DNA from: Candidatus Roseilinea sp.
GTDB lineage: Bacteria; Chloroflexota; Anaerolineae; J036; Brachytrichaceae
Assembly (NCBI GenBank): GCA_025998955.1
Contig: AP024676.1
Location: forward strand, 1,240,001-1,304,000
DNA: 64,000 bases
Direction of reading: 5' to 3'
The notes under the pieces are model-generated. The model made no database searches. It saw only the letters and a list, made by a program, of their open reading frames with translations, and had not been told where the DNA came from. Positions 35,822 through 45,638 of this stretch are shown here, piece after piece (position 1 is the first letter of the stretch; every line of letters starts with the position of its first letter). Position numbers and translations under genes: made by a program.

Positions 35822-36793
35822 ATGCCGGAACAATTCGACTTCATCACGCTCGGCGAGACGATGGTGCGGCTATCGCCGCCGGGTTTTCAGCGCATCGCGC
35901 AAACGCAATCGTTCGACTTTCAGATCGGCGGCGCGGAATCTAACGTGGCTATCAACTTGGCCTGGCTGGGCTTCAAGACCGCCTGGCTCTCGCGCATGCC
36001 GGACAACGCACTCGGTCGCAAGGTGGTCTCGGTGATTGCTTCGTACGGCGTGGATACCTCGGGTGTGCGCTTCGTCCCCGGCGAGCGCGTCGGGGTGTAC
36101 TTCATTGAGTTGGCTACACCGCCGCGACCCAACCGTGTGATCTACGACCGCGCCGGCTCGGCGGCCAGCCGCATGACCATTGCCGATGTAGACGTGGAGC
36201 GCATCGCGCAGGCGCGCTGGCTGCACATGACGGGCATCACGCCGGCGCTGAGTGCATCTTGTCTGGCGATGACGGCGGATGTCTTGCGCTTCGCGCGGGA
36301 GCATGGCCTCACCGTCTCATTCGATGTGAACTATCGCGCGCTGCTCTGGCCGGCACAGGAGGCCGGGCGTGCGCTATCTCCGCTGATGCCGCTGTGTCAC
36401 TACGTCTTCGTGGCACACCGCGACGCCGTAGCCCTGTTCGGCGCGCCGGAGGAGCCCCATCAGGCGGCCGAGGTGCTGCAGCAGCGCTTTGGCTGTGACG
36501 TGCTGGTGATGACGCTGGGCGAGGCCGGTGCAATTGCCCGGACACAGTCGCAGCAGATCGAAGCCCCGCAGACTTTCAAAGCGTCGCAGATCGTGGATCG
36601 CATCGGCGCGGGCGATGCGTTCGACGCCGGCTTCATGGCAGCGCAGGGCTGGGGTCTGCCGTTGGAGGCATCGCTGCACTATGGTAACGCGATGAGCGCG
36701 CTCAAGCTCACCATTCCAGGTGACCTGGCGCTATTCAGCAGGGACGAAGTAGAACAGCTTGTTGGTGGAGCCACGCGCGCCAGCGTGCGCTGA
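35822..36793 (+). CDS. kdgK: 2-keto-3-deoxygluconate kinase (PfkB family)
   Basis: A 323-residue ribokinase-fold sugar kinase. The N-terminal TLGETMVRLSPPGF and IGGAESNVAINLAWLG, the substrate-contact NRVIYDRAGSAASRM and the C-terminal anion hole DRIGAGDAFDAGFMA with the catalytic Asp match KDG kinases; fructokinase is the main alternative. It would make 2-keto-3-deoxy-6-phosphogluconate from uronate or Entner-Doudoroff intermediates in the cytoplasm. It starts 50 bp after a strong palindrome and seems to be monocistronic. Confidence 0.85.
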   Translation: MPEQFDFITLGETMVRLSPPGFQRIAQTQSFDFQIGGAESNVAINLAWLGFKTAWLSRMPDNALGRKVVSVIASYGVDTSGVRFVPGERVGVYFIELATPPRPNRVIYDRAGSAASRMTIADVDVERIAQARWLHMTGITPALSASCLAMTADVLRFAREHGLTVSFDVNYRALLWPAQEAGRALSPLMPLCHYVFVAHRDAVALFGAPEEPHQAAEVLQQRFGCDVLVMTLGEAGAIARTQSQQIEAPQTFKASQIVDRIGAGDAFDAGFMAAQGWGLPLEASLHYGNAMSALKLTIPGDLALFSRDEVEQLVGGATRASVR

Positions 36794-36986
36794 GCTTTAT
36801 GGCTCGTCGCTGCAAAGGCTTTGACTTTGACTATAAATCTGTGCGCGTGAGTTTATCTCTTGGAAATTCTGTTCACCAGAACTCTTGCAAGTTTACGTTT
36901 AACCCGGGTATGCCGATCGTTTCGGTCGTTCGTCGGCCAAACGTCATGCGCTGCATGAGCATACGCAATCACAATCGTCGAAGCTC
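36794..36986 (+). promoter_or_regulatory. Upstream region of the DUF1501 gene
   Basis: This 193-bp gap is distinctly AT-richer than the genes around it, as expected for a promoter region. TATAAAT at 36832-36838 could be a -10 box, with TGCAAA at 36811 as a weak -35. A 63-codon open frame crosses it, but it lacks coding composition. Confidence 0.3.
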
Positions 36987-38456
36987 ATGAACAGACGAGA
37001 CTTCCTCAAGGGCTGTGCGGGGTTCGCCGCTGCAGCCGCCATGCGCGGCTTCGGGATCACTAACCTGCTGTTCGACTCGCAGGTGGCGCGGGCGCAGGGG
37101 GACGAGCCGCAGCCGAATCTGCTGCCGCAGTCGCCGGATCAGCCACCCAACAATCGTGACCTGCTGGTGCTGGTGTTCGTGCGTGGTGGGCTGGATGGCC
37201 TGAACCTAGTCGTGCCGTTCAACACGAGCGAGGACGACCGTCGCCGCTACTACAACACGCTCCGGCCGACGATGAACATCGCCCCGCCGAACTCCGGCGC
37301 GGCGCGTAAGGCGATTGACTTGAACGGCAAATTCGCCCTGCATCCCGATGCCGCGCGGGGCATCGTCGGCGTGAATGTGCCCAACCCCCACCCCAGCGAC
37401 ACAGGTGGGCTGTTCAAGCTCTTCCAGGACGGCGATCTGGCCATCGTGGATGCCTGTGGCTCGCCGGATATCACCGGCTCGCACTTCGACACCGAGCTGT
37501 ATGTGGACCTGGGCGGCAAGAATAACTCCGGCGGCTGGGTGGCGCGCTACCTCGACGCTGCCGGTGAGCCGAACGATGCGCTGGCCGTCTCGCCGCAATG
37601 GGGCATTTCCCCATCGTTGCTCTCGCCGACAGGACGCAGCGCCATTGCTGTGCCCAACCCCAGTGAGTTCGGCCCGCAATGGAAGACGGCGCAGTGGACG
37701 CCGCCCGAGACACGCAATGCCCTCGTCGCGGCGCAGCGCGCTATCCTGCAGCAGATGTATCAGCGCGGCAGCGACTTCGTCGAGTCGGTTGGCCGGCAGG
37801 CGTTGCAGGGCTACGACATGCTGCGGAACGTTTTCGAGACGAATTACACGCCGGCAGCCCCATACCTGACCAGCAGCAGCCACGTGCTCGACTACGGCCA
37901 CTTTGGCAACTCGATGAAGACGATTGCCCAGATCGCCAAGGCCTCGATCGCCAACCCGCTGCGGGTGGCGACGGTGGATGTGGGCGGCGGCTACGATACG
38001 CATGACAACCAAGGCACGGTGGATTGGAACGGCAATTCGCGCTTTCCAAAGCTCATCACGAACTTGGCCAATAACATCAAAGCCTTCTGCGATGACATGA
38101 ATGCCGACCCACAGTGGCGCGGGCGCTTTGTCGTAATCGTGTTGAGTGAGTTCGGGCGCGTGCTCTACCAGAACGATAGCGCCGGCTGTGATCATGGCAA
38201 CGGCAACGTGATGCTGGTGGTCGGCAGCGGCCGCCCTTTTGGCCGGCCCAACATCAATGGTGGCCAGATCTACGGCGAGTGGCCGGGCTTGAAGCACTTT
38301 GGCTTCAACGATGGGCTGCATATTACGACCGACTATCGCCGCGTAATCGCCGATGTGTTGACCGGCCGGATGGGCGTCGCTGCTCAGAAGATCAATGAAG
38401 TGATCTTCCCCGGGTTCAACTTTACCAGCGGCATCGGGATCGCAGTTCCTAGGTGA
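36987..38456 (+). CDS. DUF1501 protein with Tat signal
   Basis: A 489-residue exported protein of the DUF1501 family, which belongs to the alkaline-phosphatase/sulfatase-like fold. The N-terminus MNRRDFLKGCAGFAAAAAMR is a twin-arginine signal. The family landmarks LLVLVFVRGGLDGLNLVVPF, SPDITGSHFDTELYVDLGG, VATVDVGGGYDTHDNQG and VVIVLSEFGRVLYQNDSAGCDHGNGNVMLV are present, including the metal-type residues Asp, His and Glu. In many bacteria it is encoded next to a DUF1800 protein, as here; function is unproven, with suggestions in polymer or surface processing. Confidence 0.92.
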   Translation: MNRRDFLKGCAGFAAAAAMRGFGITNLLFDSQVARAQGDEPQPNLLPQSPDQPPNNRDLLVLVFVRGGLDGLNLVVPFNTSEDDRRRYYNTLRPTMNIAPPNSGAARKAIDLNGKFALHPDAARGIVGVNVPNPHPSDTGGLFKLFQDGDLAIVDACGSPDITGSHFDTELYVDLGGKNNSGGWVARYLDAAGEPNDALAVSPQWGISPSLLSPTGRSAIAVPNPSEFGPQWKTAQWTPPETRNALVAAQRAILQQMYQRGSDFVESVGRQALQGYDMLRNVFETNYTPAAPYLTSSSHVLDYGHFGNSMKTIAQIAKASIANPLRVATVDVGGGYDTHDNQGTVDWNGNSRFPKLITNLANNIKAFCDDMNADPQWRGRFVVIVLSEFGRVLYQNDSAGCDHGNGNVMLVVGSGRPFGRPNINGGQIYGEWPGLKHFGFNDGLHITTDYRRVIADVLTGRMGVAAQKINEVIFPGFNFTSGIGIAVPR

Positions 38457-38463
38457 GGCGAGC

Positions 38464-41010
38464 ATGGTGGTGGGTCGGATCGTTCTTTGGCTTGTGCTGG
38501 TGTCGTTCGTCTGTGTCGCAGGGAGATCAGTCCCGCTTGCGAGGGCGCAAGAATTTGCTCCGCAGGTAGTCGTGGCGCGAACTTGGTCGTCGGTCAAGCC
38601 GATCAGCGTCGAGGGCGTGCCGGCGTTACAGAGTGCGCCCGCCGTCGGTGCAAGCGGTAATGTCGCGTTTGTCGCGTGGACCGATTCACGGAATGCGATT
38701 CCGGATATCTATGCCGCTCGTCTGGTCAACGGTAACAAGGTATCGGAATCTCGGGTGACCAACCTTGGCCCGCACTTCGAAGCGCTGCGCGCGCATGGCG
38801 CTTCGGTGTTCGTAGAGCCGAGCGGACGCGCCTTTATCGCCTACTCCGACGGTAAAGACATCTTCTTGGCGCGTTACGAGGTGAGCGCCGGCCAGTGGCT
38901 CTCGCATACCCAGGTGACCAGCGGCCTGAACGAGTGGCATCAGATCGCCCGCAACCCTCAGGTCGTCGGCGATGGCATGGGTAACCTGATCGTCGTCTGG
39001 GAAGACTTCCGCAATGCCACGGATGAGTCCGACAGCAAAGGAAGTGATATCTATGCCGAGACGTGCAATGGCAACATGATGACCTGCGCCTTCCCCAATG
39101 TCAGGGTCAACGATGACGGTGGACGAAGTGACCAGCATCGTCCAAGGGTGGCGCGCAGCGGTAACACCGTCGTCGTTGTGTGGGAGGATGAACGTGAGCG
39201 CGGTGCAGAGTTCCCGCGCGTCTATGCCAGCTTCAGCTACGATGGGGGACAGGGTTGGCTGGGGAATGTTCGCGTAAGCCGTAGCCTCAGCGGCGATGCT
39301 AGCCCTTCCGGCCGCGATGCAGCGACCAATCCATCGGTGGCGATTGCGTCGGATGGTAGCGTCTACGCGACTTGGGAGCATCATGCTGGTTCGGCCACTG
39401 CACCGGCAGACATCTATGCTGCGCAATGGACCGGTAGTGCTTGGGGTATGCCACAACGCGTGGACGGTGCACCGGCGCGGGTGCGCTCGGTGAATCCGGT
39501 CATCGCGGCGAGCAGTGCCGGTGTCTTTATCGCTTGGCAAGACTATCGCAGTGGATCGGCGAATCCGGACATCTACTCGGCGCGTTGGAGCGGCAGTGCG
39601 TGGGTTGAGATTCCCGCTGTCGTTCATCCCCGTATGCAGGTTGCGCCGGCGTTGGCTGCTGCCGGTGGTATGGTTCATTTGGTCTGGCAAGACGATCGTA
39701 TTGGGAACAGCGATGTATTCATGGCGAACTGGAGCGGCAGCGCTTGGGGCAATGTCTTCCAGCTTAATGAGAGTGTCGCGCGTGAGCCTTATCAGATGAG
39801 GCCTGTCCTCGTCGGTGAAGGCGGGACGACCTATGCAGCGGTTCTCGATCAGCGCGGTGGTTATAAGCAAATCTGGTTGGCGCGCTTGTTGCCTTTGGCT
39901 ACTGATTGGACGCCGTTGTTGTCCTTCCCTACCTATGCGGCGCGTGGTGGTGATGTGAGCAGCTTGGATGGGTTCTCGCTTGCTGTGGCCGGTGGGCGTT
40001 TGCATGCTGTTTGGAGTGAATATGTCTGGCCTCGTGGTAGGCAGATCAACTATAGTGCCTATGCGAATAATGGGTGGACGGATCCAATTCGCCTGACCGG
40101 CAGCGAAAGCGACACCCGTGAACGCTATATCCCCGTCATCGCGGCGAATGGCAACGCAGTGGCCGCGGCGTGGAACTATCGCGACCCCGCCGGACAAATG
40201 CAACTCTACGCCTCATGGAACACCGGCAACGGTTGGAGCACGCCCGTCCCCGTGCTGCAGCAAACCTTCGCCGGCTGGATCATACGCTCGGCCATCGCGT
40301 TGGATGCGAACGGCAACCTCGTAATCGCCTGGACACAAGAAGGCGCCAACGGCCGAGACCGGCTGATGGCAGCCCGGCGCAACATCCTGAGCGGCGGCGG
40401 TTGGAGCTACGCCCAGATCAGTCCGAACGTGAACTCGGACTGGTGCGGCCAGCGTTATCCACAACTCCAGACCGACGCAGCCAACCGCATGCACATTGTC
40501 TGGTCGGGCTGTGCATTGCGCAATCCGCCCAACGCCTGGCCGCATGACTCTTACATCTTCTACGCCACGTCGCGCGATGGCGGCGCGACGTGGAGCGCGC
40601 CGCTGCGCGTCGGGCTGACGGTCGCGCAGAACGACTCGGCATATCACAATGACACCTCCAGTCGCCCCGCGCTGGCCGTCGGCGCGAACGACGAGGTCAT
40701 GGTGCTCTACCCCAGCCGAATCGGCGGCGCGTATAGTTTTTACGCGGCGCTCATCAAGGATGGCACCGTCGTCGCAACCACTGCGCTGAGCGACAATAGC
40801 ACGGCCTGGGCGCGGCCGGACATGTACTTCGGCCAGTGGTATGACGGCGATAGTGCCGGCGCCGTTGCCTTTGACCCGCTCGGCCAGCGCTACATCGTGG
40901 CCTTTCCCGACCGGCGCAACGGCCGCTCGCCGCGCATCTACACTGCCATCTACGGCGATACGACCGTCACGCTCATACCGCGGGCACTGATTCCTATGGT
41001 GAGACGATGA
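38464..41010 (+). CDS. Secreted beta-propeller (sialidase-like repeat) protein
   Basis: An 848-residue protein with a signal peptide (about 1-29) and many propeller repeats of the form VxWEDxR...DIYAARWxGSAW (for example IVVWEDFRNATDESDSKG, IAWQDYRSGSANPDIYSARW, LVWQDDRIGNSDVFMANW), as in BNR/sialidase-type folds. No sialidase Arg triad is obvious, so binding or scaffolding is as likely as catalysis. It lies 7 bp after the DUF1501 gene and overlaps the DUF1800 start by 4 bases, so the three are one operon. Third-position usage changes abruptly at about 40,090, from G/T-rich to C-rich codons, so the gene may be a mosaic. Confidence 0.8.
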   Translation: MVVGRIVLWLVLVSFVCVAGRSVPLARAQEFAPQVVVARTWSSVKPISVEGVPALQSAPAVGASGNVAFVAWTDSRNAIPDIYAARLVNGNKVSESRVTNLGPHFEALRAHGASVFVEPSGRAFIAYSDGKDIFLARYEVSAGQWLSHTQVTSGLNEWHQIARNPQVVGDGMGNLIVVWEDFRNATDESDSKGSDIYAETCNGNMMTCAFPNVRVNDDGGRSDQHRPRVARSGNTVVVVWEDERERGAEFPRVYASFSYDGGQGWLGNVRVSRSLSGDASPSGRDAATNPSVAIASDGSVYATWEHHAGSATAPADIYAAQWTGSAWGMPQRVDGAPARVRSVNPVIAASSAGVFIAWQDYRSGSANPDIYSARWSGSAWVEIPAVVHPRMQVAPALAAAGGMVHLVWQDDRIGNSDVFMANWSGSAWGNVFQLNESVAREPYQMRPVLVGEGGTTYAAVLDQRGGYKQIWLARLLPLATDWTPLLSFPTYAARGGDVSSLDGFSLAVAGGRLHAVWSEYVWPRGRQINYSAYANNGWTDPIRLTGSESDTRERYIPVIAANGNAVAAAWNYRDPAGQMQLYASWNTGNGWSTPVPVLQQTFAGWIIRSAIALDANGNLVIAWTQEGANGRDRLMAARRNILSGGGWSYAQISPNVNSDWCGQRYPQLQTDAANRMHIVWSGCALRNPPNAWPHDSYIFYATSRDGGATWSAPLRVGLTVAQNDSAYHNDTSSRPALAVGANDEVMVLYPSRIGGAYSFYAALIKDGTVVATTALSDNSTAWARPDMYFGQWYDGDSAGAVAFDPLGQRYIVAFPDRRNGRSPRIYTAIYGDTTVTLIPRALIPMVRR

Positions 41011-42572
41011 ACCCAATGAACCCCACGACGCCGCCGGGCGCTGCGCCCTCGCTGGCGCGGCTAGCCTACAACCGGATATGCTTCGGTCCACGGCCAGAAG
41101 ACATCGCCGCGATCAGTAGCTTCGACCTCACGGCGTTCGTGGACCAGCAACTGAACTACGAATCCATTGATGACTCGGCCTGCGAGGCCTACATCGCCGG
41201 CCTTAGCCGTACCGACCCCCAAGGAACGACCGTCCCTCCTACCTACGCCACGTTGGCCGAGATCGAGCAATACCGCGCTGCCAATCGCGCCGCCAACGGC
41301 TGGCCGAACACCAATCTGCAGCGCTACCTGTGGACGACGACCTACGCGCGCGCGTTGCTGAGCAAACGCCAGCTCTTCGAGGTGATGGTGGACTTTTGGA
41401 CCAATCACCTGCAGACGAACTTCCAGAGCCACTTGAAGTATTGGGAGGATCACCACGTCATCCGGCAGCACGCGCTGGGCAACTTTCGCGACCTGATCGG
41501 CGCAAGCGCGAAGAGTCCGAGCATGCTCCACTTCCTCAGCAACACCTATAGCGATGGCAGCAACCCGAACGAGAACTACGCGCGCGAGCTGATGGAGTTA
41601 CACACGGTGGGCAGCTACAGCTATGTACCCGGGCCGGACTATCTGAAGAAGCCCAACTACACCGAGGAGGATGTGCATGTTGCAGCGCAAATCCTGAGCG
41701 GCTGGACGACGATGGGCACCCCGAACGAGGAATTCCGCTTCAACGATGGGCGGTCATGGCCGTCCCACCATTGGTTGGAGAAGCGGCTCTGGCTGGGCAA
41801 CGACGACTACTATCACTTCCCTTACGGCGGCATCGAGCAGGGTGAGATGCTGCTCGACATCCTGGCGGCGCACCCCAGCACTGCCTACTTCATCTCGTTC
41901 AAGCTATGCCGGCGCTTCATCAGCGACTTCCCGAATGAATTCTGCCCGGATGCAGTGGAGGCCGGTGCGCAGGCGTTCATCGCATCGCAAGGCGACATCC
42001 GTGCGACGCTGCGCGCCATCTTACTGCACCCCAAGTTCGCGGCGAGTTGGGGACAAAAAGTGAAGCGCCCATTCGAGTTCTTCATCTCCACCATGCGCGC
42101 CATGGGACTGACGACGATGGTCAACTTCCTGCCGGACGACTGGAGCGATCCGCTCGGCGCGCGCTTCTTCGAAGGGCAGATCGAAATGCTCGGCCAAAAG
42201 CTGTTCGAGTTCTCCGCGCCGACCGGCCTGCCCGACGTGCGCATCGCCTGGTGGAACACCAACCAGGTCTTCGGGCGTTGGACGATGGCGAATGCGCTGG
42301 TCAACCGTTACTTCGGCAGCCAAACGCAAACCAACAGCGCACCGGCCAACGCAGCGCTCGATGCGCTGATCGGCGGGCCGACGACGGCGACGCAAGCCGT
42401 GGACCGGTTGATCGAGCGCTTCATCGGGCGGGCCATAGACGCTGCCGACCGAACCGCGCTGATCAACTATCTAGGGAACAACAATCCCAACGCGACGGTC
42501 AGCAGCACTACCCCGACGCTCAGGCCGACGGTAGGCATCGTCGCCGCATCACCCTACGCGCAGTGGCGCTAA
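41007..42572 (+). CDS. DUF1800 protein
   Basis: A 521-residue protein of the DUF1800 family. The start LARLAYNRICFGPRPEDIAA and the segments VMVDFWTNHLQTNFQSHLKY, DGSNPNENYARELMELHTVG and ILSGWTTMGTPNEEFRFNDG are family hallmarks, followed by LCRRFISDFPNEFCPDAVEA. There is no signal peptide, unlike its DUF1501 partner, so export would need the Tat partner or another route, or the protein is cytoplasmic. The start overlaps the propeller gene by ATGA. Function is unproven. Confidence 0.92.
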   Translation: MNPMNPTTPPGAAPSLARLAYNRICFGPRPEDIAAISSFDLTAFVDQQLNYESIDDSACEAYIAGLSRTDPQGTTVPPTYATLAEIEQYRAANRAANGWPNTNLQRYLWTTTYARALLSKRQLFEVMVDFWTNHLQTNFQSHLKYWEDHHVIRQHALGNFRDLIGASAKSPSMLHFLSNTYSDGSNPNENYARELMELHTVGSYSYVPGPDYLKKPNYTEEDVHVAAQILSGWTTMGTPNEEFRFNDGRSWPSHHWLEKRLWLGNDDYYHFPYGGIEQGEMLLDILAAHPSTAYFISFKLCRRFISDFPNEFCPDAVEAGAQAFIASQGDIRATLRAILLHPKFAASWGQKVKRPFEFFISTMRAMGLTTMVNFLPDDWSDPLGARFFEGQIEMLGQKLFEFSAPTGLPDVRIAWWNTNQVFGRWTMANALVNRYFGSQTQTNSAPANAALDALIGGPTTATQAVDRLIERFIGRAIDAADRTALINYLGNNNPNATVSSTTPTLRPTVGIVAASPYAQWR

Positions 42573-42650
42573 CCGAGTTGAGCAACAAACGACGGGGCGA
42601 ACGCAGCACCGGCCACGGCGGAAAGTGAGCGCAATGCCGACTCTCTTACT

Positions 42651-45638
42651 GTGCGAGCACCGACGCGTGCCATCACCGACCGGCAGGCAATCCACGCGCT
42701 CCTGAGCGTTGCGCTGATCGCGACCGGCATCCTCACGTCGGGACGCCCGGCAGCAGCACAGCCGCGCATGCGAATCGAGGCCTTACAGGCGAGCGCGGAC
42801 CGCGTCGGCCTGTATGAGAAGTTCGAACTCACATTCGGCATCGGCGGTTCGGTCGCCACGAACCCCTACTTCCCGTATGACCCCGCGCCTCCGCCCGGCG
42901 TGCCAGCCGGCGTGGGCATCACGGTCGAAGGGCTGTTCAGCCCGGACGACTGGGCAACGACCATCGTTCAGCCCGGCTTCCTCTACCAGGACTACGAACG
43001 ACGGTGCATCGGCGGCCATCCGGCGGATGGCTGCGAAGGTCAAGAATGGCTCTACCCGCAGGGTGAGCCGGTGTGGAAGGTGCGCTTCGCGCCACAGCGG
43101 ACAGGAATGTGGCGTTACCGTGTGCGCGCGATGGATGCGTCCGGCGTGGTGCAAAGCCGCGAGGGCACGTTCACCGTAGCGCCATCCACCGCGCCGCACA
43201 ATCACGGCTTCATTCGCGTGAGCCCGACCGATCGCGGCTACTTCGAGTATTCGGACGGCACGCCTTTCATCGGCGTCGGCCACGGCGAAGGCTTCTCCGG
43301 CGCTTATCACGCGGACGCTGTGATGCAACGCCTCGCCGCCGGCCGCGTGAACTTCGTGCGCGTGTGGATGTCCGGCGCGAGCATCTATATGGCGCCGTGG
43401 AATCCGTGGCACTCGCATCACCTGCCCGGCGAAGGCGGCTACTTCAACGCCTCGAGCCTCACCTACACGCACGCCTACTCCGGCCATCTCGTGTCGCTGC
43501 GCTTGTGGGACTATCCCGACCCCGGCTTGGACGGCCGGCGCAATCCCTGCATGTTCCAGGGATTTGGCGGTCGCGTCGCCGTACGGCCCAACACGACGTA
43601 TCAACTGAGCGTCCGCGCCAAAACGACGGACGTCAGCGGCCCGCGCGACAACGCCTATCCGCGATACGGGCTGACGATGCGCAGGGGAGGCTGGCTGGGC
43701 GAGCGCTGCGCCGAACCTGCGGCGACCGAGCTGCAGTCCACGCGCCTGTTGGACTACGTCAACGGATCAACGCCCGGTTGGATCACGGTGACGGCAACGT
43801 TCACCACGCGCCCGGACGAATTCTTCTTGGACAACCTCTACCTGATCCTAGAGAACACCACCGGCGGCCAGGCGTTCGTGGACGAGGTTTCGATCCGCGA
43901 GCTGGCCGGTGGCAAGCCGAGCGGCCCCGAAGTGCTGCGCAAAAATCGTTTTGCCTATCACCTCTATTTCGACCAGCAACCTTCCTGGTTGTGGGATCAC
44001 TACTTGCAGGCGGCAGAGGCACACGGTGTGACCATCCGGCCGGTGGTGTTGGAGAAGAACGATTGGATTGCCAATCACATTGACGCCGACGGCAAGCCGG
44101 TGGGGAGCTATTACGAGTTGGACAACAATCGCTTCTACGCTGCGCCCAACACCGCCGTGCGCCGCTTCCACGAGTACTTCTGGCGCTACCTCATCGCGCG
44201 CTGGGGTTACTCGCGGGCGGTGCATTCCTGGGAGCTGATCAACGAAGGCGACCCATACAACGGCAATCACTACGCGCAAGCCAACGCCTTCGGTGCGTTC
44301 ATGCACGGGAACGATGCGCACCCACATCTCGTGACGACTTCGCATTGGCACAGCTTCCCGATCGCCGAGTTCTGGGGCAATCCGGCCTATCCCCACATGG
44401 ACTACGCCGACATCCACGCCTATGCCTGCTGCGGCGCCACCGTGGCCGGCTGGGCACAGAACATCGGCGCGCCGCTCAGCTTCGAGCGACGACCTGCCTA
44501 TGTGTCCGGCGGGCAGGGGCACTCGGTGCGCATCCCCGGCAACACCCAATTCCACACCGCGGGCGGCACGCCGCGCTGGCTCACGATCCGCGGGCGCGGC
44601 GAGTGGGTGATCCGCTATCGGATGAAGGCCGAGGGGTTCAACGGCCGATGCACCTACGGCGAACCCGACAGCTTGGCCGGGCCGCGCCTGCTGTGGATCC
44701 TCGAAGATCGTGCCAACGTCGTTCCCGCTGCGCCGTCGGGCCGACCCTTCGCGTGTTCTGCACCGGCCGGCACGTACGACTGGCGCACGTTCGAAAGTCG
44801 CTACACCGCAGAAGGCAAGCCGGCGCCGCTCGATGCACGCCTGATCATCACCGACGACAAAACGCACGCGCTGGCGATCTTCTTCCAGAACAGCTTCGGC
44901 ATCGGCGGCAACGCGTGGATTGACGACGTGGAGTTGATCGGCCCCGACGGCCGCCGAGTTCATATCAACGGCGAATTCGACCTGACGCGCCTGGACCACG
45001 ACAGCGCACAACTGACCACTGCCTACAGCATGGCAATCGGCGGACGCGTCCTCTCCGGCCCGGGCAAACCCGTCACCCGCGGCGAGGTGGCGATCGGCGA
45101 CGCGCGCGACTACCGCGGCGACCGCGAGCACGACCAGAGCCGAGACACGCGGGGCGTGTGGTTGCACAACTTCATCTGGGGCCAAATCAACCCAGGCGGC
45201 TTGTACGAGCTGTACTGGGACCCGGAGAACATTCGCCGGCACAACCTGTACTTCCACTTCAAGGCGTTTCGCGATTTCATGGACGGCATCCCGCTGACGA
45301 ACGGCCGCTACGCCGACGCGCAGGCGACGGCTTCACACCGCGATCTGCGCGTCATCGGACAAGTGGATCGCGTCGCCGGGCGCGGGCATCTGTGGATTCA
45401 CAACCGTCGGCACACCTGGCGCAACGTGGTGGATGGCGTGACCATCGAGCCGGTCGCCGGCCCGATCAACATCCCCAACATGACGCCCGGAAACTATCGC
45501 GTCGTCTGGTGGGACCCATGGCCAGGCCGGCCGGTGCTGACGCAGACCCTGCCAACGACGGGACGCAACTTGATCGTTACCTTGCCCGAACCTTTGCAAA
45601 GCGACATCGCGCTACGATTCGAACTGCTCGATAAATGA
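42651..45638 (+). CDS. Large secreted glycosidase-like protein (DUF5060 plus clan GH-A-type domain)
   Basis: A 995-residue exported protein. After a signal peptide (1-36) comes a DUF5060-like beta domain (about 38-180), then a region starting YFEYSDGTPFIGVGHGEGFS with a barrel typical of clan GH-A, interrupted by a carbohydrate-binding-like insert (about 300-420). A likely acid/base Glu is in VHSWELINEGDPYNGNHY, and HMDYADIHAYACC follows. A second binding-like domain is at about 640-790, and a Trp-rich beta domain (IWGQINPGGLYELYWDPENI) at the C-terminus. It probably acts on a plant or algal polysaccharide. The only in-frame start before the signal peptide is GTG 42651. It follows the DUF1800 gene by 78 bp. 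Confidence 0.75.
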   Translation: MRAPTRAITDRQAIHALLSVALIATGILTSGRPAAAQPRMRIEALQASADRVGLYEKFELTFGIGGSVATNPYFPYDPAPPPGVPAGVGITVEGLFSPDDWATTIVQPGFLYQDYERRCIGGHPADGCEGQEWLYPQGEPVWKVRFAPQRTGMWRYRVRAMDASGVVQSREGTFTVAPSTAPHNHGFIRVSPTDRGYFEYSDGTPFIGVGHGEGFSGAYHADAVMQRLAAGRVNFVRVWMSGASIYMAPWNPWHSHHLPGEGGYFNASSLTYTHAYSGHLVSLRLWDYPDPGLDGRRNPCMFQGFGGRVAVRPNTTYQLSVRAKTTDVSGPRDNAYPRYGLTMRRGGWLGERCAEPAATELQSTRLLDYVNGSTPGWITVTATFTTRPDEFFLDNLYLILENTTGGQAFVDEVSIRELAGGKPSGPEVLRKNRFAYHLYFDQQPSWLWDHYLQAAEAHGVTIRPVVLEKNDWIANHIDADGKPVGSYYELDNNRFYAAPNTAVRRFHEYFWRYLIARWGYSRAVHSWELINEGDPYNGNHYAQANAFGAFMHGNDAHPHLVTTSHWHSFPIAEFWGNPAYPHMDYADIHAYACCGATVAGWAQNIGAPLSFERRPAYVSGGQGHSVRIPGNTQFHTAGGTPRWLTIRGRGEWVIRYRMKAEGFNGRCTYGEPDSLAGPRLLWILEDRANVVPAAPSGRPFACSAPAGTYDWRTFESRYTAEGKPAPLDARLIITDDKTHALAIFFQNSFGIGGNAWIDDVELIGPDGRRVHINGEFDLTRLDHDSAQLTTAYSMAIGGRVLSGPGKPVTRGEVAIGDARDYRGDREHDQSRDTRGVWLHNFIWGQINPGGLYELYWDPENIRRHNLYFHFKAFRDFMDGIPLTNGRYADAQATASHRDLRVIGQVDRVAGRGHLWIHNRRHTWRNVVDGVTIEPVAGPINIPNMTPGNYRVVWWDPWPGRPVLTQTLPTTGRNLIVTLPEPLQSDIALRFELLDK

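Noticed and set aside
36799-36990. 63-codon open frame before the DUF1501 gene
   Set aside because: AT-richer than real genes here, no ribosome-binding site, and it overlaps the next start; more likely promoter region.
38686-40203. 505-codon antisense open frame
   Set aside because: It lies wholly within the propeller gene, which has a signal peptide and repeat structure; high GC makes long antisense frames common here.
43848-45257. 469-codon antisense open frame
   Set aside because: Shadow of the exported glycosidase-like gene; no recognisable motif.
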